Shown piece after piece: positions 32,167 to 47,017 of a stretch of 64,000 nt of DNA. Position 1 is the first letter of the stretch. Each line of letters starts with the position of its first letter. This stretch comes from Rhododendron vialii (lineage: Eukaryota; Streptophyta; Magnoliopsida; Ericales; Ericaceae), in the NCBI RefSeq assembly GCF_030253575.1, contig NC_080560.1, forward strand, positions 15,009,001-15,073,000, given 5' to 3'. A program made the translations under genes and the position numbers. The notes beneath the pieces were generated by a model. That model ran no database searches and was not told the DNA's origin. It worked only from the letters and a program-made list of their open reading frames with translations.

Positions 32167-32570
32167 TGTTCGTCTTCGTTTTCCAGAGCTATGTCTTCGT
32201 TCTTCGTCAATCTGGTACAAAATAAGGAGAAAAAAACCCCCTAATTTACAGTCTGATTGAGAGAGATACGAGTTAGAGATTCGAGAGAGAGATACCTGGT
32301 GGGCTTCGATGTTCTTCTTCGTTCTTCATTGATGGGCTTCGATCGATTTCTTCATTCTCCTGTGGATTTCTTTGTTCTTCGTCGATGTTCTTCTTCGTTC
32401 TCTCTCTCTCTCTCTTGAGCTCTTGAGCTCTCTTTTACGTTGAAAAAATGGAGAAAAAAAGGGAAGACCGTGTTTTAGGTGTTTTAAAACCGTGGCCGTT
32501 GGATTAAATCCAACAGCTGTCCATCGCGTCCCGCACCAGCACCCCATCCGGGATCCCTTAGGAGGTCCTT
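31999..32570 (-). repeat. right terminal inverted repeat of the Mutator-like element
   Basis: It is the inverted counterpart of 13824-14367. It carries a 67-base (GA)n tract (32095-32161) that is short and interrupted in the other TIR, and a TAAATCCAACAG palindromic patch absent there. The outer end is AAGGACCTCC on its own strand. Confidence 0.8.
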
Positions 32571-32634
32571 ACTTTGTGTGTGTGTGTGTGTGTATATTTG
32601 GAATATACGATTTCCAATTCCCACAATTATAGGA

Positions 32635-32665
<31 letters not shown>

Positions 32666-33060
32666 TATCTACCTATGGGATATACAGTTTCCATTCTACA
32701 ATTATAGGCATTATGCTAATCCCAGCAAAAACTGTAGCTCTCTCTCCTCCTATCTCTAAATCGAGGAACCAATATACCCACCGTCACCGATCAACTCTAT
32801 CGTCTCCACCCCCACCGTTGCCAATCACCCTCACCATCACTATCAACTCCACCATTGTTGTCAACCTCATAGTCGCTGACCGCCACCATCAAACCCATCA
32901 TCAGTTCGGATCTTTCTCTCTCTAGATCGATGACTGTCGTCGCCGCCAAACACATCCACCCCTCGGTCGCCATCAACCACATCGTCGCACCGCCACCCTC
33001 CCATGCCTTCAGGCCATCGCCGTCAACCGCACTTCGGCTTTGGTATTGATGTAGAATAAA
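32571..33060. repeat. (TG)n, (TA)n and low-complexity CCACC-rich DNA
   Basis: It begins with a (TG)n run and a (TA)n run near 32636-32668, flanked by a partial direct repeat (ATATACGATTTCCAATTC.. and ATATACAGTTTCCATTC.., each followed by ACAATTATAGG). From about 32770 there is a Cys/His/Ser/Pro-coding-looking CACC-rich stretch without a credible gene. Confidence 0.6.
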
Positions 33061-33690
33061 GTGTGCTTTGTATTTTTGTCATGATTTTTCTTTATTGTAA
33101 TTTAGTCGGGACAATTTTACAATAAATGTTCATGATTTTTTTATGTTTGGTCTTGCTATTGTCAGCCCACTGGGCTGACGATAAGTACACTAGAAGGCAA
33201 GGAAAACACGTATTTTTGTGTACTTTTTATACCATTTAATACACATTTACACACGCACTATTGTCAGTCTATTGGGCTGATTTTTGAATTTTCCTTTTAT
33301 GTTTTATGGTGATTTCACCAATTTCGTCATGATTTCGGTATGTGTTTTTGTTTCTCTAAATTTTGTCATTATTTCGGTTTAGTACAGTTTCGTCAGCACA
33401 ATTTTATGATACGTGTTCATAATTTTTTTTTTATGTTTTATGGTTTTATGGTGATTTCACAAATTTTGTCATGATTTCGATATGTGTGTTTCGATTTTTT
33501 TGAATTTTGTCATTATTTCAGTTTAGCGTAGTTTCGTTGGCACAATTTTATGAGGCATATTCATGATATTTTCTATTTCATGGTGATTTTACAAATTTTG
33601 TCATAATTTCAGTATGTCTGTTTCGATTTCTTCAAATTTTGTCATGATTTTGGTTTAATGTAGTTTCGTAGGGTATTCATGACAAATTCA
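33061..33690. repeat. diverged tandem repeat, about 135-bp period, ~4 copies
   Basis: TTTTATGGTGATTTCAC-A-A-TTTTGTCATGATTTCGGTATGTGTGTTTCGATTT recurs at about 33303, 33443 and 33576, with a partial copy from 33075. A ~150-bp unrelated piece at about 33145-33295, starting CTATTGTCAGCCCACTGGGCTGA and ending ATTGTCAGTCTATTGGGCTGA, interrupts the first copy. No gene. Confidence 0.65.
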
Positions 33691-33818
33691 TGGACGTATT
33701 CATTTTCAAGTTTGGTAGATGTTAGTTTTATTTTTAATGTTGTTTTTAGATTTTAGATGAGAGAAAATTAGAGAGAGAAGATTAGGATAGAAAAAGATAG
33801 AAGAGAGAATTAAATAAA

Positions 33819-34774
33819 GGGAAAAAAATCGAAATGGTCCCTATAGTTTAGTATTTGTGTCAACTTGGTCCTTGCAATTTGAATTGGGTCGATATATACT
33901 TTGTAATTTTCATTTTGTTCCAACTTGGTCCAACTACTAACTGTCTTTAGCCTCCGTTAGCCCTAGACACAAATGAGTTCATTTTCTAATAAATTACCGA
34001 ACATTTTCTTCTCGAACCTCGTAGACCTAAAACCTTTTCCTAAAAAAGTAAAACAGAGTCACTTTTATTCTTAAAATCGGATTCTCTGGCCCGTGTTCTT
34101 TTTTCTAAAATATTTGAATTATTCTTCTGATATTTAAAAGGCGACCAGGCACGCCTAAACTCTACGCCCGGTGGAGATAAGTTTTTTTCTAAACCCCTTT
34201 TGTGGCCCAAACTATGGCCAAACCTAATTATCCTTTACCCGAAGATATGTAGGTAGTTTGATGAAAGCTCGGTTCCTTTTGAAAATAAAACCCACTTCAT
34301 TTTCTAAAATTTAAACATTTTTCAAAAATATCCAAACCCCTTTTATAGAACACAAAACTCATCAATTTTCTTTTCTTTTCAAGAGTCACGTCGCAATCCA
34401 TAAGAATCGGATCACTTATTCATGCCCTAATCTCTCTCACTCCTTCCCCCGAAGGCGAACGAGACACGTTTCGGTAGAAGGTAAAATCCCGGGTGCGACA
34501 AATGGAGAATAGAAGCCGTGAAAAAAATGGAGAATGGAACAATGAGACTCTGTGTTTTGGTTCAAAGGTATATTAGGGTAAGAAGAGAATGACAGATTAT
34601 GGTTTTAATCCTAAAAAAGCAGCCCATTCATGTCTGGGATTTACGAAATCTAACGACAGTTAGTAATTGAACCAAATTGAAACAAAATGAAAACTACAGA
34701 GTGTAAATCGAGCCAATTCAAACTGTAGGGATCAAATAACACTAAACTACAAGGACCATTTCAGTTTTTTTCCC
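33819..34774. mobile_element. non-autonomous Mutator-like element with perfect 9-bp TSD
   Basis: The element is bounded by GGGAAAAAAATCGAAATGGTCC and GGACCATTTCAGTTTTTTTCCC, with TIRs of roughly 130 bp (through GTTAGTAGTTGG-type sequence near the inner ends). TTAAATAAA duplicates flank it at 33810-33818 and 34775-34783. The middle (about 33980-34500) is unrelated AT-rich sequence ending GGGTGCGACA, perhaps a nested LTR remnant. No transposase is present. Confidence 0.85.
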
Positions 34775-35174
34775 TTAAATAAATTAGGAAAGATAATGAG
34801 AGTAAAAGATTATAAAGATTAGTAGAGAGAAAGGGTAATTTAGGATTTATTTGAATTTGAGGATGAGAAGATAAGTTTTTAAACCCACTAGGATGATGAC
34901 TTAAGTATTTATATAGGGAATGACCCCTATTTAAGTTCCCCATAAAAATATGGACTGAAGTTGAAAAAAATTCATATAAGATGACACTGTAGACAAAAAA
35001 TATCAATTATTTGGTATTTTCGTTTTTAGTGAAATTTTTTATTTTTTGCTTTCGATCATAACTTTTTAGTCTCTAGACTCCTTCCCTCGATGATTAACTT
35101 GAAAACCAAAACGTGAATTTACAAAAAAAATCAAAAAAATACCGAAATGGGAAATTTAAAAAAATATAGCATGA

Positions 35175-35340
35175 ATTCACTAGGTCCAATTTATTGAAAC
35201 ACTCATTCTACAATCACAAAAAATTACACAAATTCACTCACATTCATATTGGGACCTACACACTACACCTCTAGTGAATGTGTGTGGGACTCACTAAAAG
35301 ATGTGAATATGTGTGTATGTGTTTGTGGTTGTAAAATACT
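35175..35340. mobile_element. small MITE related to the one at 11503-11667
   Basis: The left arm CTACAATCACAAAAAATTACACAAATTCACTCACATTCAT pairs loosely with the right arm ending GATGTGAATATGTGTGTATGTGTTTGTGGTTGTA. The centre has the same CACACTACACCTC... type sequence as the 11.5-kb element in inverse order. Confidence 0.45.
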
Positions 35341-35464
35341 ATTATTATTATTATTGTTATTGAAATTACTCTTGAAATTATCCCGGGTCAGCCCTATTCC
35401 GATAAGAACCAAATCATCCCAATTTATAACCTACCCGGATCTCCTAGCCAAACACACCGAAACA

Positions 35465-35617
35465 CACTCAGAAACCCTACATTCTCTCCCCCATATCACA
35501 TATAAACTCTTCGCCTCCGCTTGCTAGGGTTTCACTTGTCTCTCTCTAACCTCTCATTTCGCTATCTATATCTCCATCTCTATCTCCTCCAAACCAAAAC
35601 CCTAGACACCAACAACC
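35465..35617 (+). promoter_or_regulatory. RPS2 core promoter and leader
   Basis: AAACCCTA at 35472-35479 and the reversed TAGGGTTT at 35525-35532 are telo-box motifs, common in promoters of plant ribosomal-protein genes. TATAAA at 35501-35506 is a good TATA box. A pyrimidine-rich leader (TCTCTCTCTAACC...), typical of translationally regulated ribosomal-protein mRNAs, leads to ACCATGGCC at the start codon. Confidence 0.65.
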
Positions 35618-38827
<3,210 letters not shown>

Positions 38828-39740
38828 TCAGGTTATGGTTTTAGCAAGAGATCAAGAGATGTTTTCCTTAAGCTAAAATGTTTTTGTTCTCTGTTTTATG
38901 GGATGCTACCTGCAGTTTGATTCTGGATTTGTTGAATCGCTACTCAAATTTTGAATTTATGTGGTGCTTGCTTGATCTTCCATGGATTTTGGATTTGGAT
39001 AATATAATGGCGCTTTAGTACTTGTTGGATCAATAGATTCCGTGTGAAAATTTTCAAGTGAAGATGGAATAGGTGGTCTCTCTTTTCGTGTCTGTTCCTA
39101 TTAGAACATCATAAGTATAGGTTGAAGTCTGAAGAGAGGGAAAGGGGTCCAGGTGCCTCCGGTAGCCTCTGGTCCTCAGTAACCTTTGGTTTAGGGTTTG
39201 ACTCTTATTTGCGTGCCATCAATTTTGTGTCTGGATGGTTCGTATGAAGTTTTGTCGGGATTTTAATTGGACCTTGTATATGTGGACGGTGAATTGATTC
39301 CAAGATGAGACCGCAGATTGAGATGTCAAAGAAAAGGAAGCAGAAGAAGTGGAGTGGGGTGGCAAGTGATACCCACAACGGTTATTGAACAATGGGGATC
39401 CCCTTATTTGAATTGTGATGCAAGATGAATTGTGTTTTTATGCAACAAAATGTGAGAACTTGCAACTAGGAGGGAGAGTTGGAACCGGGGATCTTGTAGG
39501 GCGGCCGATCTGGTTGTCCATTTCGGCAATGAATGGCTTGGATCTATAGAAGCTTGGATTAAATTCGAGTTGTCGGCGTCAAAATGAACGGTTGGATCGG
39601 TCGTCCTACAGTCCCTGCAATGCGGATTGCTTTGCAAGATTTCCAAATTTGAGTTTTTGACCCACTCCATTCATAAACTCTCAGAGTTTATTCACGACAT
39701 GCATCATATAGATTGTGCTCATATGTAGAGGTACTTGAAT
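38828..39740 (+). other. RPS2 3' flank and intergenic DNA
   Basis: The first few hundred bases are the probable 3' UTR (AT-rich, no clear AATAAA seen close to the stop). About 39400-39670 is a GC-richer repeat-like stretch with GATCC-containing motifs near both ends. No gene. Confidence 0.5.
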
Positions 39741-39747
39741 TTTTTTG

Positions 39748-39926
39748 AAAAGAGAATAAATTCTTTACATCGCCGGTGTAAAATATTTGTTTTCTCCAAA
39801 TCAATTGCATCACGACGCGTGTCAAAATAGTGGTCCCAATTAAAAAACATGACGACGTGACGTAATGTAATTGATTTAGAGGAAATAAATGTTTACACCA
39901 GATGTGTAAAAATTTTATTCTCTTTT
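39748..39926. mobile_element. MITE / fold-back, 179 bp
   Basis: It begins AAAAGAGAATAAATTCTTTACA and ends with the inverse (TGTAAAAATTTTATTCTCTTTT). The arms also pair at GGTGTAAA(A/C)AT and AAATCAATT(G/A)CAT. No ORF. Confidence 0.75.
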
Positions 39927-40411
39927 GCAAAGTGTATTATTAGCGACAAATTAATTGGGTATTCTCTTTTTTGTTCTCTCGCTTCGCCATCTCCACATTA
40001 ACCCATCCATCAGGGTATTGTCAACCTCAAATGGTAACAAAGATTAGGTATTACTATCAAGTATCAACCCAAGAATTTCTCCGTTAACTGCTTTTTGTGT
40101 TTTGTTTAAAATATGTTAGTACAAGATCGCGTGTGCCCCATTCGCTAGTCAATAATCTGAGCCCATGCTTGTAAATTGAATGGACTAAATTTCATATTTT
40201 CACAGATTTTTAGTCATATTATTCTCATCTAGTCTTGGATTAAATTTTTTTTTTCCACTGAAAAAGGAAGTGATTTTATAATAAAAAAAATGCAGTCCAA
40301 GGACCGAACATCATAAGGGCGAGACTTGCGAGGTATTGAGGGACAGGACCCCTAACACTCCAATCTAGCACCTAATAGAAAGCGCTTAGCCAATGAATAA
40401 GCTACCTTATT

Positions 40412-41017
40412 TGTAACGACCCTGATTTTCAGTAAATGAAAATTTCGTAAAATATTTAAATTTTGTTTTAATTACTTGTTTTTACTTTTAAAAATTTCTT
40501 TTAATTTCTAATAATCCGTCATAATTAGATTTTAGTCCTTAAAATTTATATTTCTTGGCTAGAAATCCTACATGGCAAGTAGGGTTAGTTTCTAACCGAT
40601 TAGTTGGAGAAACCGAACTACCAATCTACCTAGTTACAATTCCATAACCCTAGATGGACCTTTTTGACCGTCTTTGAGCCTTATGAACCCTTTCAACCCT
40701 AATTGAACCTTTTTGACCTAGAGAGGTCATCATTATACTCCATGTCTAGTCGTTTCAACCTTAGTCATCATCATTATTCCTTTATCCATTGGATAATAAA
40801 TGTTAGGAAAATTTTTGTCCCTTGGATAATGGAAGCTAAATTTGCCAAAGTGTTTATATATTTGACAAGACAACTCATGCCATCATTTTACTACCAAAAG
40901 AAGTCATCATTTTGCTTCCAAAAGAAGCAAATTTAGCCTTGCCATGCATGCAAGCCTAGGAAGAATAGCCTTGAACCTAATTCCCCTCTTAGACTTACTT
41001 TCCTAAATTTTCCTAGA

Positions 41018-41061
<44 letters not shown>

Positions 41062-41069
41062 CATAGTAC

Positions 41070-41117
<48 letters not shown>

Positions 41118-43386
41118 CCGAGAGGGAGAGGGAGAGGGAGAGAGGGAGGCCGAGAGGGAGGGAGAGAGATGGAGTGTGTGGTGTGCTTTGTTCACTCCCA
41201 CAAGCTACCCCTTTAGCCTTAAGCCTATTTATGACTTGTCAACCCATTTTTAGTCAATTTCTAGCATAGAATCCCTTTAATCATCCTAGAAATTGACTAC
41301 AACCTAGCCTAGGATTGACTAAACATGGGAAGACTACACATTAGTCTAGCCAACATTTCCTTCTTACTTGCAAGACTTACCAACCTAGGTTATAATTACC
41401 TAGGATTGCTTTTAAATCTTAGAAAATCTTCATAATTACCTATTCTTACACCTAAGTTGGATTGACAAGTCTTGGCATGCATGAAAAGCTTGATTAGACA
41501 AGACCATACCTTTCATAATTACCCTTTTAACCATTGGACAATATTTGCTAGGGAAAATTTTATTCATTGGGTAATAGAAGTTAGTTTGGCTATAAATAGC
41601 ACCCCATCTTTGCCATTCAACACACACCTCCACCCATTCAACTTCTCTCTCTAGAATCCTTGCAATTGTTATTTGTTCTTCTTGTTTTTGAGTTCTTCTT
41701 GTGTTCTTTAAGAAACTCATCCTAGGCCACCACTAAACCACCACTCGACCTCCCTTTCGATCCAAAAAGTTTAAGTAATTTAGTCAAGAACAAGTTTCGA
41801 GAGAAACCTTTCTCTTTCGAAGCTACCGGAAGCTTACCGTAAGAAGTTACTCCGTTCGACCGCCGACTTACCTTTCCGTAGCCATCCTACCGCCAAGAAG
41901 AACTGTAGATTATCCTTATCCCCTATCTCTAAGTATACGTAGAATGTCCCTAGCCATTTTCTTTAAGTATAAAAGGTTATATCACCTATAAGGTTTGAAA
42001 TGCATAATAATTAACAAACTTGTTTTCGCTAATGGAAGTATGAGCATGTTTGAATAATCGACTTTTACTCTAATAAACGTGTGTTGTTTTGAACTTCTCA
42101 CAAAGGAAGAAAGAACGATTTTTGAAAGATAAGACTTCATCGTTTGGTAGAAGTATTCGTATTTTGATCTTTAGGATGGTTATGAGCATGTATACATGAA
42201 TTACTTGCATTACTTGTCTTGTTGTAAAGTATAAGTGATTTTCACTCCAAAGGCGTCCGTACATGTGACGTTATGCTTTAAGTGGTAATTTGAGTATGAT
42301 TAGTAATATAGAGTTGGATGATCTTGCTAGTTTAGTTTCAAGATTATAATGAATGATTTTATGATTACATATGTGAAAAGTCCTACCGCGGAGTCGTTGC
42401 ATGAAAACAAGACACATAAACTGAGAAAGTAGAAACATGACACCTAGGGTGTGTTAATGGCAAAGAATGTTTGAAACCATAATGTGACCGGACTTGGTAG
42501 CCCATTGTGTGTGTGGAAACCGCGATGTGGCCAGACTTGGTAGCCCATCGTGTGGATTGCGAAAACCGCAACGTGGCCGGACTTGGTAGCTCGTTGTGTG
42601 AATGAAAACTCGCAATGTGGCCGGACTTGGTAGTCCATTGCGTGGATTGTAAAAACCAATAATGTGGCCGGACTTGGTAGCCCATTGTGAAAATTGCCAA
42701 TGGGGCCGGACATGGTAGCCTCAATGGTAATATGGCTTGGTTATCCGTGGAGAGGAGCCAATGCAGATTTTGTGTGCCAATGGGAACCCGGTGCGGTGGA
42801 ACCATTGTGAGAATACTCGGGAGACCGGAACGGCGGAACCGAGGTTAGGTGTGTTAAAATGATGATTTTGAAAATGTTGATTTGGTTAATGAAAGGTGAA
42901 ACCAGTGACACGGTCTACGAGAAGTCAAGTAGGAGAAACTCAGAAAATCATGGACACCAACGTTAGTTGAATAGTGAATGTGGATGTATCATTGTTAACT
43001 GTTTTGTCGAATATATATGAGCTATGTGGAAATTATTGAATTTGTGATCATTTGTTCGTAAGTTAAGGGTTAGTGGGTATGTGTTACTCTATTGAGCTTT
43101 TGTAGCTTATGGTGTTACCTTTTGGTGATCCTGACATATTATATTGGTGGCGACACTGGTATAATGTGTCAGATCTTATAGACGAACACTTTGGAAGCTT
43201 TTGGAGCCGAGGAGCTGGCTAGAATGGAAGAAGAGGCGGAGCAGTAGATAGGAACCCTAGTTTATTTCCCCTCCTTTTGTTCAATAAAAGTACTTTTGTT
43301 AAGATTATGATGTAATATTGAGCTAGGCTCCATTTTATTTTCAATGAAATTATTCATTTAACGTTCTCAAAATTCGGGGCGTTACA
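40412..43386 (+). mobile_element. solo LTR (Ty3/gypsy-like), TSD TTATT
   Basis: The boundaries TGTAACGACCCTGATTTTCAG...TCGGGGCGTTACA are flanked by TTATT at 40407-40411 and 43387-43391. At 2975 bp it contains no PBS or coding domain. Inside are (TA)n and (GA)n runs (about 41020-41115), a 45-bp tandem array at 42480-42720, and a TTGGTGATCCTGACATATTATATTGG block near 43125 of the kind seen in chromovirus LTRs. It is inserted in a LINE fragment. Confidence 0.85.
42480..42720 (+). repeat. 43-47 bp tandem repeat, about 6 copies
   Basis: Each unit contains ATGTGGCCGGACTTGGTAGCCCATTGTGTG. The GACTTGG word occurs at 42491, 42534, 42580, 42624 and 42671, with a diverged GACATGG near 42708. It lies within the solo LTR; the ORF reading through it is incidental. 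Confidence 0.9.
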
Positions 43387-43690
43387 TTATTACAAGAACG
43401 CTTAACATGAACAAACGAACAAGATGAAAATAAAGGTAAAAGCCCTGCACAATCATCAAGGATAGAACTATTATCAGCAAAAGACTTTCCATCTTGATTC
43501 AAGGCTTGAACCACCTGCAACGAGTCACCTTCAATAATGATTTTCGAAAAGCCTCTATTAGCCGCAATAACTAGAGCTTTACGAAACACCGATGCCTTAG
43601 TGGATCGTGGAGAGAGGAACCCATCAAAGGAAACAGAGAGTCCCAAAATCTCACCAAATAATCATAGAAATTAGAGAGTAATAATATGTA

Positions 43691-43941
43691 CTCCCTCCAT
43701 CACAAATTCTTGGTCCTATATGATTTTAAGTGTAATTTTCAATTGCCTATCTTTCTCAATGTATATTATTATTATTATTATTATTTTTTTTTATGTTTTT
43801 GAAAATATTGTTGTATAGAAATAGTTGAATTTATCAAACAAGATTCATATTGCATATTTTAAATAAAATACATTGAGAGATACAGACCATTGAAAATTAC
43901 ATATAAAACCGTAGAGAATCAAGAATTTGGAACGGAGGGGG
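43691..43941. mobile_element. Stowaway MITE with TA target duplication
   Basis: The ends CTCCCTCCATCACAAATTCTTGG and CAAGAATTTGGAACGGAGGGGG are inverted, with TA at 43689-43690 and 43942-43943. The interior includes an (ATT)n run near 43767 and pairs across its centre. Confidence 0.8.
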
Positions 43942-44559
43942 TAGTTTTTTTTTAATATGGGCAATCCAAACACGAAACCCAAATATTCAAGTTTTGGACT
44001 TTTAAACGGACTCATTTTTTTGGAAAATGAGGCCCGGGACGTGTTTTGATAATTAATCTCGTCAAGAACATTTTTAGCATTAACAAATGTTCTCAAAATG
44101 TCATTTTTTCAGCATTAACAAATATTTTTAGCATGTCTTTGGCGGGAGTATTATTATCAAAACGCGTCATTGGTTGTTATTTTCCCCTTTTTTGTAAGAA
44201 GTTAAAAAAACCGAAGATCCAGCCCAAGACTGGGCATGGGTCGGTTACTCGTTTTCCCTGCATCTTTTTTCCACCGATAAAATATGTCCCCAGAAGAAGA
44301 AGAAGAATTGAAGGCGACTTGGCACGACTCTTTCCCTTTCCCTCTGGCTTCCGGATTCCCCTTCGAAATTTCAACGCGGAATTCGCAAACTTCAGAATCA
44401 AAGTCAGTCGTTCCCAAAAACTGGGCTCAAATCCAGGGAAATCGATACCCATGAGTCAATTGTCTGATCTTTCAAATCTGTTCATTCATCATTCTTTGAT
44501 ATTTTCCTCTCTTGAATTGTCTGATCTGTGAGTTTGGGACGAGGAATAATCGAATTCCG

Positions 44560-46986
44560 ATGGGAACTCCGGCGTTTCCAAACCTGGGAAAGCATTGCAC
44601 CGTCGAAGACTGCAAGCTCATTGATTTCTTGCCCTTCACCTGCGATTGTTGTCACCAGGTTCCTCTCTCTCTCTCTCTCTCTCATATAATTTATGCTGAC
44701 AGATTTTAGACATGACAATACTCCATTATGAATTGTATGCGATGTGTGCATATTGAATATGTGTTGCGTATGTAGGATAAATATACCGTCCAAGTACAAC
44801 CAACCCCAAGGGGTTGCCAGAGTTTAGGGCTAAAGGTCAGGTTTGAAACTTACCAGGTGTTATCAACTCCTTTGGGCCAATCCATATGGGTCTCCCTCCA
44901 GTTGACCGGGGGATTGGTCCCAGGATTGGTCGAGGTGCACATAGGTTGGCTCAGACACTTGAGTTATTCAAAAGAAATCCACGGCACAATTCACGTACCT
45001 TTGGAAAGTATTATCTTTTGGGGTGAGAGTTGTTTTCAACGGTTTATGGGTGTGTGTTATGAAATTTGACTAATGTTAGCAATCATTTTGGATTTTTTAA
45101 ATGAAATTGGGGCGACAAAAAGTTATGAAGTTTGTGGGGATATTCATCATCTTTCTTTTCTAATATTTGGTACGAATTATTGTGTTGTAGTTGCATACTG
45201 TTGTGGGGTTTGTGTCCTTAATTGGGAGGGTACTCTGGAACCTTAATTCGGTGTTGTTACTAGGTTATAATGGACTATCTTTTCGAAATATGTCATGTAT
45301 CTAGCTCATAATTTCCGGTTACATGCTATGTTTCAGCTGTAGTGTATAGTCCTGTGATCTTTCCTTTGCTTTGGCACTCCAATCACTGAAATGTCCCGGT
45401 GAGTACTCTTATGAGCTTGTTTGATTACCCAGATTCCTATTACGGGGAGACACAAGAAGTAATATACAATAGTAGTAAATGAAGAAAGAGAGGGACCGAA
45501 GGAATGCATATCTCATAACTGCACTTCTGTTGTTTGAATATCACAATTTGGTGGAGTGATTACAAAACCATTGGACAACCAATCGGTGAAATGTATAATA
45601 CCTAGGGATATGATATCTGTAATACTCCAACAATTAGTTAGGCGGAATTACTCGTTTTATGAGACTATATACACTCATTGATTGTCCGAACAAGGATGAC
45701 TCGGGTTTCTTATCTTCTTCCCTTCTAGCATGTGTATATAGTTGTAGGAGGAATGATATTTGTGAGTTAGGCAAGAATCTTACTAATCTTCGTTCATGTG
45801 TTATATGAGTCCTTGGTGATAAAGGTTTCTCGTTGGACAATTGTTCTTGTGCTTTGTGACGGAAATGAATGAAAAACAAAAGTATATTGCCAAGAGAAAA
45901 GTTTATTAAGGGGTAGGCCGGTTACTGTGTGGTCATTGGAGAACGAAACACCTACAGAAACTGGCTAAATGCAGTGCTTAATAAGAAGAAATGTTTGTTC
46001 CAGTACTTGCGAGACTGTAGTTGCTTCTTCTTCTTCTTTTTTAACTTGGGCAGGTTATCTGAAGTGTAATTGGTACTACTGCATACTTAAATTACTACTA
46101 ATACTTTGGCTAAAATTGCTCAATATGTTGCTAGTGCAACTGTACCTTTTGGTCTCTTCGAAATATATGGTGCTAGATGGTACTTGAATTGGCTCTATGG
46201 AGTATACTTGATTCTCGTGTACACTTGATGCATCTAAGATTTGCAAATGATATTGTAGCACTTTGTAGTGTTGCATTTGATCCCATCACTGTCATGTATT
46301 TCTATGCTGCAGAGAAGAGTAGTTCTTTTGCTTTTTCAGTTGTTGATGGTCTCGCATTTTCGTGTATGTGATTGATGAAAGAATCATTCAGACAATAGAC
46401 CTGCTTTGTTGAGCTGACATGTAGCAAATTTATGGCAAAGGTGGGATCATCTGGAGCTGTTTATCCCATGTTACATAACCTCTTCAAAATGAATGACCTA
46501 GGAAGTACCAGTGTCGAACACTCTCGAGACTTTGGTAAGGGTATGGGGTATGGACTTTCACCTAGGAAGCTTATATGTATTCAAGTTTTCCTCGAAATAT
46601 GTACAAAACCCTCGTATCATGTACGAAGTGTCAAGGAACCTTGTAACACAATTTATGTTGGAAAATATAGCAGATACCTTAGGAAATGCGAATAGTCATT
46701 GTCAACATGTCCTTGGCATGAGAACTAAGTGAATTTAATATGTACCCATATTAGAGTTAGTCTCAGGTTTACCTTGTTCCCTAATGAGGATAAAACTGAA
46801 CTAGAAATTGAGTTTCAGGTTTACCTGGTTCGCTGAGGGTCTTGTTCACATGTGCCCAGGCCCCAAGGGCATAAGTTAAAAGAGCTGAAATTTGTTGTGC
46901 ATTCTCTATGCATGCACTTTCACAAAGAGTGTACAACACATTTTAAGCATCTTAACGTGTTCCCTTGGGGCACACAATAACAAAAC

Positions 46987-47017
<31 letters not shown>

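Larger units (their letters stand above)
13824..32570. mobile_element. Mutator-like (MULE) transposon with ~550-bp TIRs, GRF gene and FAR1/MURA transposase
   Basis: The left end (13824-14367) and right end (31999-32570) are long terminal inverted repeats of a little under 90% identity by eye. Shared blocks include AAGGANCTCCTAAGGGAT, GGTGCGGGACG, CCTAAAACACGGTCTTCCC, CGTAAAAGAGAGCTCAAGAG, ATCGAAGCCCA and CTAATTTTGGGTTTGTGAAA. Inside are a GRF zinc-finger gene reading right from the left TIR and a FAR1/MULE transposase reading left from the right TIR. This convergent layout is that of maize MuDR. Three younger LTR insertions lie within (15197-17157, 19750-21734, 21875-30067); without them the element is about 6.6 kb. 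No 8-11 bp target duplication was found at the ends. The transposase is dead by several stop codons, so the copy is immobile by itself. Confidence 0.8.
40247..43660 (-). pseudogene. LINE 3' end (RNase H domain and poly-A), split by a solo LTR
   Basis: On the minus strand, 43646-43387 encodes an RNase H-like segment of the type found at the end of plant L1 LINEs (KIIIEGDSLQVVQALNQDGK, then FVHVKRSCN). The frame resumes at 40411 (VAYSLAKRFLLGARLE) once the LTR and one TTATT copy are removed. The end is an A-rich tail seen as a T-run at about 40247-40256. The rest of the LINE (endonuclease, RT) is missing, as in 5'-truncated insertions. A second copy of the same family lies at 48895-50183 in the opposite orientation. 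Confidence 0.7.

Noticed and set aside
33976..34500. Nested solo LTR inside the 33.8-kb element, ending GGGTGCGACA
   Set aside because: A convincing left border and target duplication could not be found, so it was not listed as a separate element.
39404..39670. 88-codon minus-strand ORF
   Set aside because: No domain; the sequence resembles a repeat with GATCC-containing inverted words.
42480..42720. CRISPR-like array of regular repeats
   Set aside because: Units are contiguous and diverged, with no unique spacers or cas genes, in a plant LTR.
42383..42805. 140-codon minus-strand ORF with repeated MGYQVRPH-like units
   Set aside because: Reads through a 45-bp tandem array within a solo LTR; repeats explain the open frame.
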